Of a stretch of DNA of 64,000 nucleotides, positions 59,601 to 64,000 are shown one piece after another. The notes beneath the pieces were generated by a model. The model did no database searches. It was given only the letters and a program-made list of their open reading frames with translations, and had not been told where the DNA came from. The position numbers and the translations under genes are program-made. Every line of letters begins with the position of its first letter. Positions within the stretch are counted from its first letter, which is position 1. Location of the stretch: positions 496,001 to 560,000 of the forward strand of contig WUQR01000139.1 in the NCBI GenBank assembly GCA_009889515.1, given 5' to 3'. This DNA comes from Nitrososphaerota archaeon (GTDB taxonomy: Archaea > Thermoproteota > Nitrososphaeria_A > Caldarchaeales > Calditenuaceae).

Positions 59601-60060
59601 CGTGGCCATACTCCATGGATATGTGAACAAGTCCACCTATACTAAGAAGAGTACCATGCTTGAGAGGGTTACTGCGCAGCTAGAACTTTGTAACATGTTG
59701 AGCGCTGTTGATCCTCGATTTGTGGCTGAACGGGTTATGGCCCATCACGTCCTCCCAGACATCATAGGTAATCTACGCACATATTTCTCACAGTCATACA
59801 GGTGCAAGAGGTGTGGAGCCCGCTATAGGAGGATGCTGTTGAGGGGGGTGTGCAGGATCTGTGGTTCGGAGCTGACCCAGACAGTGTATAGGGGGGCGGT
59901 CGAAAAATATGTTGAACTAGCAACGCTCCTGTTGGAGGAGTATATTGAAAATCCATACCTGAGGGAGGGGTCTATCAACGCCGTCGAGAACATACAGTCT
60001 GTCTTCAAGCAATCACCCACAGGGAGCCCTCGACAACTCTCGCTGAAGAGATATATGTGA
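56668..60060 (+). CDS. polC: DNA polymerase D large subunit DP2
   Basis: 1130 residues, normal length and without an intein. The double-psi beta-barrel catalytic centre shows RRDCDGDED at about residues 875-883. A zinc-binding region with several Cys-x2-Cys pairs lies at about residues 635-690 (CTACGERT, CSRCEKP, CDQCGSE, CPRCGH), and a C-terminal ribbon (CKRCGARYRR...CRICGSEL) at about 1045-1075. With DP1 it forms the replicative polymerase of most non-crenarchaeal archaea. DP1 is not in the window. TTG start. Confidence 0.97.
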   Translation: MAEDYGASYLSEIMERVKREYEVAREFRRRVQQPTGDVEVKIAYDMAERIELLVGPPGVASIIRELKQSCDPEIVPFRLIDRLYSDSGGSDPSKLTQILRAALAVMTPPGTTAAPNEGIVGVKIKQNNDGTSYMAVYYAGPIRSAGGTEIAGSVVLADYLRKVAGLSPYKATEEEVMRFIEEIRTYRRKVGNFQYNVPEDVLRYVLHRLPIEITGIATDNIPVSSFRDLKRVETPYLRGGALRVVNDGVVGRARKLLRLIETAGLEGWEWLRAVPEMLKRYAPARKGSVLEEVVGGRPVLSMENMFGGFRLRYGRAPNTSMAALGIHPYTMKILRGYVAIGTQLKTDYPGKGGVAMAVSTIEPPVVMLSDTSVIRVDSEQKLAEAEERLSKILFNGDILVSFGDCVENNVKLQQPGYCEEYWLEEVVSNQRWRDILSRDEVVEVEKVLANPFTHTPKVEDACKISAKLGVPIHPRYMPFWDRATGGDIEALRRWLRTAIQYSTRSSGYFQLPIDSNAKRILESMLIEHRIQGNRIQLSKDWVKALIFLFRPFKNIDVSGMGLGEAVEKLSGTPHRPRMGTVLTVRVGRPEKARQRRLKPPVHLLYPLGLAGGATRDVVKAAEHENISLELVSRICTACGERTWRGICSRCEKPTVLVADCDQCGSEYMEPESKTCPRCGHTLKASRKWVVDLKEELRRAEGVAGASVKVLKGVKKLTSWSKQPEDMVKGILRAWQGLYVYKDGTIRFDSTNAPLTHFTPSQIGVEPEKLRALGYTHDINGEPLRSSDQLLELKIQDIVIPSELAAHLYKTSKFIDRLLACAGLPEYYKLNSPRDVIGILVATLSPHTYGAVVCRVIGITEARVVYAHPLLHAAKRRDCDGDEDSVMLLLDVFMNFSRKYLPDRIGGMMDTPLLLNVIVDPREVDEQSHNVEVVSRFPLEFYRAAERGEPAVQLADRIKLLRELVNMGPNLRGVKCMNHVAILHGYVNKSTYTKKSTMLERVTAQLELCNMLSAVDPRFVAERVMAHHVLPDIIGNLRTYFSQSYRCKRCGARYRRMLLRGVCRICGSELTQTVYRGAVEKYVELATLLLEEYIENPYLREGSINAVENIQSVFKQSPTGSPRQLSLKRYM

Positions 60061-60067
60061 AGGTGGG

Positions 60068-60385
60068 TTAGACAGCCCTCCTCAAAACGCTCTCTGCCTT
60101 CTCCTCATGCCTTGAAACCTCCAACTCCTTTCTCACTGCAGATCTAAACAAGAGTGCACCTGTGAAGCCGATAACCGCGCCGATGAAAGCCGTCAAGAGG
60201 TGGAGGGGGAAATCAGCGAATATCTCCCACCCCAAAGGATCGTTACGCTTATTCTCGATGACGAGTAGGAAAAGCACGGTCGGGACTATGCTTATGGCCA
60301 CGCCTACCAATGCAATGACTAGGGCGATGCGGGCCCTTTTGCTCAGTGTGACGGCAGGTCTCTCGGCCAACTTAGCGGCATACAC
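60068..60385 (-). CDS. Two-helix membrane protein, unknown function
   Basis: 105 residues: a basic N-terminus, a hydrophobic helix (residues 20-44), a polar loop (ENKRNDPLGWEIFADFP), a second helix (60-84) and a charged, coiled tail (RKELEVSRHEEKAESVLRR). No family is recognised. It ends 7 bases from polC on the opposite strand. Confidence 0.6.
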   Translation of the reverse strand: MYAAKLAERPAVTLSKRARIALVIALVGVAISIVPTVLFLLVIENKRNDPLGWEIFADFPLHLLTAFIGAVIGFTGALLFRSAVRKELEVSRHEEKAESVLRRAV

Positions 60386-60588
60386 AACAATTAAGCCTCA
60401 TATATCCTTTTGCCACACTACGGAAGACGCCCCACTACATGTAGCTACGCGTAACCCTACACCTGGCCTGCGAATTGACCTACAAAGCCCTACGCCCACA
60501 GCCCCAACCTCTCTAAACCATCTGAACGCATATTTGCGACATTTCAGAGTCAGACTTTTATTTGGGCCCAGCAACACATTATTGGGTC

Positions 60589-60834
60589 TTGAGCACCGCG
60601 ACAGGGGTTAGACCACTCAGTCTCATAATGAACAGCTTCAGCAAACAAGTACGGGTAATGCTGAAGAACGACATATCCTATGTTGGAACACTCGTCGAGG
60701 CTGACAACTACATGAACCTCGTCATAAACCGAGGGGTAGAGTATCAGAATGACGTAAAAAAGGCGAGTTACCCCTACATACTGGTGAGGGGGAACAACGT
60801 ACTATACATACAGCTCGACTATTCTGAAGAATAG
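60589..60834 (+). CDS. LSm (Sm-like) RNA-binding protein
   Basis: About 81 residues. Sm1 motif VRVMLKNDISYVGTLVEADNYMNLVI and Sm2-type YILVRGNNVLYIQL. Archaeal LSm forms heptamer rings that bind U-rich RNA. The frame is open to 60562, but the TTG at 60589, with a CTTTTATTT box 28-36 bases above it, gives the usual N-terminus (PLSLIMNSF). Confidence 0.9.
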   Translation: MSTATGVRPLSLIMNSFSKQVRVMLKNDISYVGTLVEADNYMNLVINRGVEYQNDVKKASYPYILVRGNNVLYIQLDYSEE

Positions 60835-60882
60835 GGAAAAGCTTCGGAGCCACAAATCCAACGGTGTTAAGGGGGGGTTCCT

Positions 60883-60890
60883 TTTAAATA
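60883..60890 (+). promoter_or_regulatory. TATA box of the AdoMet synthetase gene
   Basis: TTTTAAAT, centred about 27 bases before the ATG at 60914; a leaderless transcript is expected. Confidence 0.6.
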
Positions 60891-60913
60891 CAGGCTTTAC
60901 AGTGGGCTAATCG

Positions 60914-62149
60914 ATGCAGAAGACATCGGTCGTGTTTGAAAGGATAAAGGGTTTGCCTACTGGCAAGCAATACGTCGAGATTGTTGAGAGAAAAGGACTG
61001 GGCCACCCCGACTACATTATAGACTCGGTGTGCGAGGCCGCCAGCGTCGCTCTCTCTAAATACTACTTGGAGCACTTTGGCAAGATCTACCACCACAACT
61101 TGGATAAGGGCCTGCTTGTGGGAGGTAGGGCTACTCCCGTGTTCGGAGGGGGGACACTAGACGAGCCAATATACATCCTGATAGCCGGCAGGGCGACAAC
61201 CGTCATAAAAACCCCCACTAACAAGTATGTAGTTCCAGTGGATGAATTGATGAAGGAGGCAATTAGATCGTTCATTAAGAACAACTTCAGGTTCCTCGAC
61301 CCAGACAAGCACATAATTGCGGACAGCAGGATACGGCCTGGAAGCGCTGACCTAGTGAAGATAGTAGAGTATGATAAGGGCGAGGCGCCCCTCTCAAACG
61401 ACACATCCTTCGGAGTCGGCTACGCCCCATTCACAACCCTAGAGAAAATAGTGTACAGTGTGGAGAGGGAAATTAACAGCCCCTCCTTCAAACAGACTTT
61501 GAAGGAGAGCGGCGAGGACTGTAAGGTGATGGGGCTGAGGAAGGGGAACAAAATCCACCTAACCATAGCGGATGGTATAGTTTCTCACCTCACACCAGAC
61601 CTAGACCACTACATCTCAGTCAAGGAGGAGATTAGAGATAGGGTTCTCGACTTGGCAGTCAAGATGTCGGATGGCATGGATGTAGTAGTAGATGTAAACA
61701 CGGGCGACATGATCAATCTCGAGAGGCGTGAGGAGAGTAGCGTCTACCTGACAGTTACAGGTACTTCGGCGGAGCATGGTGATGATGGGAACACGGGGCG
61801 AGGTAACAGGGCCTCTGGACTGATCACACCCTGCAGGCAGATGTCACTAGAGGCTACGGCCGGAAAAAACCCAGTTTCACATGTGGGCAAAATATACAAC
61901 GTGGCAGCCTATAGAATCGCCGACAAGATCTACAACGAGTGCAACGTGTTTGACGAGGTATACGTCAAACTTTTGGCCCAGATTGGGCGGCGGATCGATA
62001 GACCCCTCATCGCATCCATCCAATACATCTCGAGTGAGAAGATAACTTCGAACGTGAGGAACGAGGTGAAGGAGATAGTACACTATGAATTAAAAAACAT
62101 CACCATGTTGACTGACCTAATTCTGCGGGGTGAGGTCCGCCTCTTCTAG
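60914..62149 (+). CDS. mat: S-adenosylmethionine synthetase, archaeal type
   Basis: 411 residues. [48 protein letters not shown] and [24 protein letters not shown] are diagnostic of the archaeal enzyme, distinct from bacterial MetK. It makes AdoMet from methionine and ATP, the donor for the radical SAM and methyl-transfer enzymes around it. Its stop codon interlocks with that of nucS (CTAG). Confidence 0.97.
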   Translation: MQKTSVVFERIKGLPTGKQYVEIVERKGLGHPDYIIDSVCEAASVALSKYYLEHFGKIYHHNLDKGLLVGGRATPVFGGGTLDEPIYILIAGRATTVIKTPTNKYVVPVDELMKEAIRSFIKNNFRFLDPDKHIIADSRIRPGSADLVKIVEYDKGEAPLSNDTSFGVGYAPFTTLEKIVYSVEREINSPSFKQTLKESGEDCKVMGLRKGNKIHLTIADGIVSHLTPDLDHYISVKEEIRDRVLDLAVKMSDGMDVVVDVNTGDMINLERREESSVYLTVTGTSAEHGDDGNTGRGNRASGLITPCRQMSLEATAGKNPVSHVGKIYNVAAYRIADKIYNECNVFDEVYVKLLAQIGRRIDRPLIASIQYISSEKITSNVRNEVKEIVHYELKNITMLTDLILRGEVRLF

Positions 62150-62895
62150 TCTTCCTGGTATAGGAACCTGTCGAGTCCTTTCCTCCTCCTTATGATTTCC
62201 TGTGCCTTGCGTGGTGAGAGCTGTCTAAACTCTACCCCCAAAATTCTGGCCTTTCTCGCCGCTCTGCTTGATAAGAGTGGGGCGACTATCATCTGCCTAG
62301 GCTTAGACCCAAACTCTTCTTCTATCTGAGCAGAGTACCTGACGAGTTGCTCGACGTCTCCGACATCTGCCTTCTCCCTCTTTATCTCTATCACCACCAG
62401 CCTACCTTCCCTGTCAACTCCCAGTATGTCTATGTATCCGCTCTTGGTCTTCCTTTCGCTCTCAACAACTCTGAATCCGTCCTCAATTATGCTGGGCTCA
62501 GCAATGATCGCCTGCTTCATATCCTCTTCGCGGGCGTGTATCTGGAACATGGCCTCATCCCTCAGCCCGAAGGATGATAGGTGGAGTATCCGCGTGATAG
62601 TGATTTTCAGCATTTCAGGTGGTGAGGTGCGCTTTGAGACTATCACCAGTTTGCCCTCCTCGCTCCATACGTCTATGTGGCTGCCGGCCGGCTGCCAGTT
62701 TGTGGGCTCGTAGCCTGTAGGCCGGTGGACGAGGACGCTCCTATCTTGTTTAATGACTAGGAGTCTTTCGCCTCTGCCTAGCCAGCTGATGGATCGCCCC
62801 TCGTAGAAGACCTCCATTTCGCCTACTAGTGTGACTAGTCTGCCGGCAGCAATTGCCGACTTGATCTCATCAACCGCCTCGTCGATGCTGATCAA
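62146..62895 (-). CDS. nucS: Mismatch/single-strand DNA endonuclease NucS (EndoMS, DUF91)
   Basis: 249 residues. N-terminal DNA-binding domain with VGEMEVFYEGRSISWLGRGERL, and the C-terminal RecB-like nuclease core GYIDILGVDREGRLVVIEIKREKA (D, E and K catalytic residues) followed by QLVRYSAQI. It cuts mismatched duplexes or branched single-strand DNA and binds PCNA in other archaea; no PIP box is clear here. It lies 5 bases downstream of elp3. Confidence 0.94.
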   Translation of the reverse strand: MISIDEAVDEIKSAIAAGRLVTLVGEMEVFYEGRSISWLGRGERLLVIKQDRSVLVHRPTGYEPTNWQPAGSHIDVWSEEGKLVIVSKRTSPPEMLKITITRILHLSSFGLRDEAMFQIHAREEDMKQAIIAEPSIIEDGFRVVESERKTKSGYIDILGVDREGRLVVIEIKREKADVGDVEQLVRYSAQIEEEFGSKPRQMIVAPLLSSRAARKARILGVEFRQLSPRKAQEIIRRRKGLDRFLYQED

Positions 62896-62900
62896 GTCGT

Positions 62901-64000
62901 CTACACTAGCATTTTAGCCATGTAGGGCCCATGCCTCTCATAGCCTTGCTTGGCATAATACTCCTTGACTCCGAGCCCGCTAATCACTACGACCCTCCGA
63001 TAACCCTGTTTCTGGGCTATTTCTTCAGCTCTTCTCAGGAGCTTGGCGCCTATGCCTCGATGCTGCCAAACTCCGCGGTCGGGTCTGCTTCCCACCGGTA
63101 TCATCTCCCCATAGACATGGAGTTCCCTGACTAAGGCTGCCCCATCTAGCAGCTGGTTTGCGGGCTCCTCAGGGAGCCTAAGCCTCAGCAAGCCGGCCAA
63201 GACCCATCCATCACTGGTTTCATAAGATATGAAGACTTCTCGGCCTCCCAGCGTGTCGTACCATAGCTCCTTAACCTCCATAGACTGGATATATTCCTCG
63301 CTAAGCGATGACTGTCTCCCAACCTCTCGGCATCTGATACACCTGCACCTTATGCCGCGCCTCTCAGCCTCCCTCTCAACTAGCTCCCTCAGGTTGCCGG
63401 GGTATCTACCATCTACAGCGGTCTCGCCGGGTATCTCGCGCCTAATTCTCTGTATTCTGACGTACGGGGGTGTGTGTTCTATCATCCGGACTAGGAGGTC
63501 AATCAGTGTCTCAACATCGTATGGTCTATACTCGCCCCTCTTCCAGAGGTGGTAGAGGGGTGTGTCGGGCAGAACCATGGTTGGGTAAATCTTGATGGTG
63601 TCCGGCCTGAAGCGTGGGTCTTGGAAGAGTGTCCGATACATTTCTAGGTCTTTCTCAGGGTTTGAGCCTGGTAGCGCGGGCATAAAGTGGTACCCGACTT
63701 TAAAGGCCCTATCTCTGAGTATTCTTGTTGCTTCTACAACATCTTGGACAGTATGGCCGCGAGCTATGAGGCGATAGATCTCGTCATCAAGTGCCTGTAC
63801 CCCCAGCTCAACCCGCGTCACACCCAGCCTAACCAGCTCATCTGCAATCTCCGGTCTTACCCAGTCAGGCCTCGTCTCTATCATCATGCCTACCAGACGG
63901 GGGCGGGCCCACTCCGCCCTCCTCACCGCCTCCTCAACACTACTTGACTTGGAGTCGTGAAGCCCGTCGAGGGCCGCCTTAATGTATGATCTCTGTGCCT
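62901..64000 (-). CDS. Elp3 tRNA U34 acetyltransferase, N-terminus missing
   Basis: Only the C-terminal 366 codons are inside the window. QRSYIKAALDGLHDSKS and MIETRPDW at the right edge are classic Elp3, followed by radical SAM strands (ELGVQALDD), a zinc-binding segment (CRCIRCREVG) and a GNAT domain with the acetyl-CoA motif QHRGIGAKLL. The radical SAM cluster cysteines would be beyond 64000. Archaeal Elp3 alone forms cm5U34-type modifications on tRNA. Confidence 0.95.
   Translation of the reverse strand, partial: AQRSYIKAALDGLHDSKSSSVEEAVRRAEWARPRLVGMMIETRPDWVRPEIADELVRLGVTRVELGVQALDDEIYRLIARGHTVQDVVEATRILRDRAFKVGYHFMPALPGSNPEKDLEMYRTLFQDPRFRPDTIKIYPTMVLPDTPLYHLWKRGEYRPYDVETLIDLLVRMIEHTPPYVRIQRIRREIPGETAVDGRYPGNLRELVEREAERRGIRCRCIRCREVGRQSSLSEEYIQSMEVKELWYDTLGGREVFISYETSDGWVLAGLLRLRLPEEPANQLLDGAALVRELHVYGEMIPVGSRPDRGVWQHRGIGAKLLRRAEEIAQKQGYRRVVVISGLGVKEYYAKQGYERHGPYMAKMLV

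Noticed and set aside
56668-60060. Intein in the PolD large subunit
   Set aside because: The length is normal, and no intein splicing blocks interrupt the catalytic or zinc regions.
1-64000. CRISPR arrays, insertion sequences, prophage or integrated plasmid
   Set aside because: I saw no regularly spaced direct repeats, no transposase or integrase motifs, and no tRNA-flanking attachment duplications.

Overview
The window is a 64 kb piece of archaeal chromosome. The gene set is archaeal throughout: RNA polymerase subunits D and E' and Spt4, aIF2-gamma, eL18, eL43 and eS27, the exosome Rrp4/Rrp41/Rrp42 with SBDS, the proteasome alpha subunit, prefoldin, an LSm protein, geranylgeranylglyceryl phosphate synthase, archaeal AdoMet synthetase, NucS, Elp3 and the large subunit of polymerase D. 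PolD argues against the classical Crenarchaeota. Elf1-like and LSm genes, short introns in two of three tRNAs (two of them at non-canonical sites) and F420-type and ferredoxin-type enzymes point to a TACK-group thermophile, possibly the Aigarchaeota/Caldarchaeales. That placement is inference. TATA boxes (TTTATATA or TTTAAA type) commonly lie 24-30 bases upstream of the start codon, so many transcripts look leaderless. TTG and GTG starts are very common, and two genes appear to start at CTG.

Layout. 1-4.7 kb: the end of a HerA-type ATPase, a CinA-like/PGI-PMI/SpoIIM operon, a winged-helix regulator and a prepilin-type peptidase. 4.7-9.7 kb: glutamate dehydrogenase, an FAD oxidoreductase, a phosphoribosyltransferase, a tRNA methylthiotransferase and an HExxH protein. 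9.7-15.3 kb: small membrane proteins, FKBP, an F420-type oxidoreductase, a cyclase, a tRNA-Gln with two introns, a mini zinc finger and tRNA-Thr. 15.3-19.6 kb: a macro-domain protein, the por operon (pyruvate:ferredoxin oxidoreductase) and an OsmC gene cut by an in-frame stop. 19.7-22.9 kb: translation and transcription core (aIF2-gamma, PIN, Rpo7, Spt4, dephospho-CoA kinase, eS27). 23-29 kb: a TauE permease, acyl-CoA dehydrogenase, methylcitrate-type PrpD and PrpC, and geranylgeranyl reductase. 29-31.3 kb: QueD/QueC, the preQ0 arm of archaeosine synthesis. 31.3-37.7 kb: ribosomal genes in an unusually broken order, a second TauE, and an ACT/homoserine dehydrogenase pair. 37.6-45.6 kb (minus strand): proteasome-SBDS-exosome-eL43-prefoldin, followed by a DHH-EcfA-EcfA-EcfT string with 4-base overlaps. 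45.7-55 kb: MoaA, RNase H, a topoisomerase, rhomboid, TruD and a guaB-purA pair. 55-64 kb: tRNA-Gly, Elf1, GGGP synthase, PolD large subunit, LSm, AdoMet synthetase, NucS and Elp3, which runs off the right edge.

Most of the window is ordinary, densely packed core genome. I see no CRISPR array, insertion sequence, rRNA, prophage or obvious defence island, and no clear new multi-gene system. The observations most worth a second look are the tRNA introns, the CTG starts, the interrupted OsmC gene, interlocking convergent gene ends, three very short genes, and a few conserved-looking proteins of unknown function.
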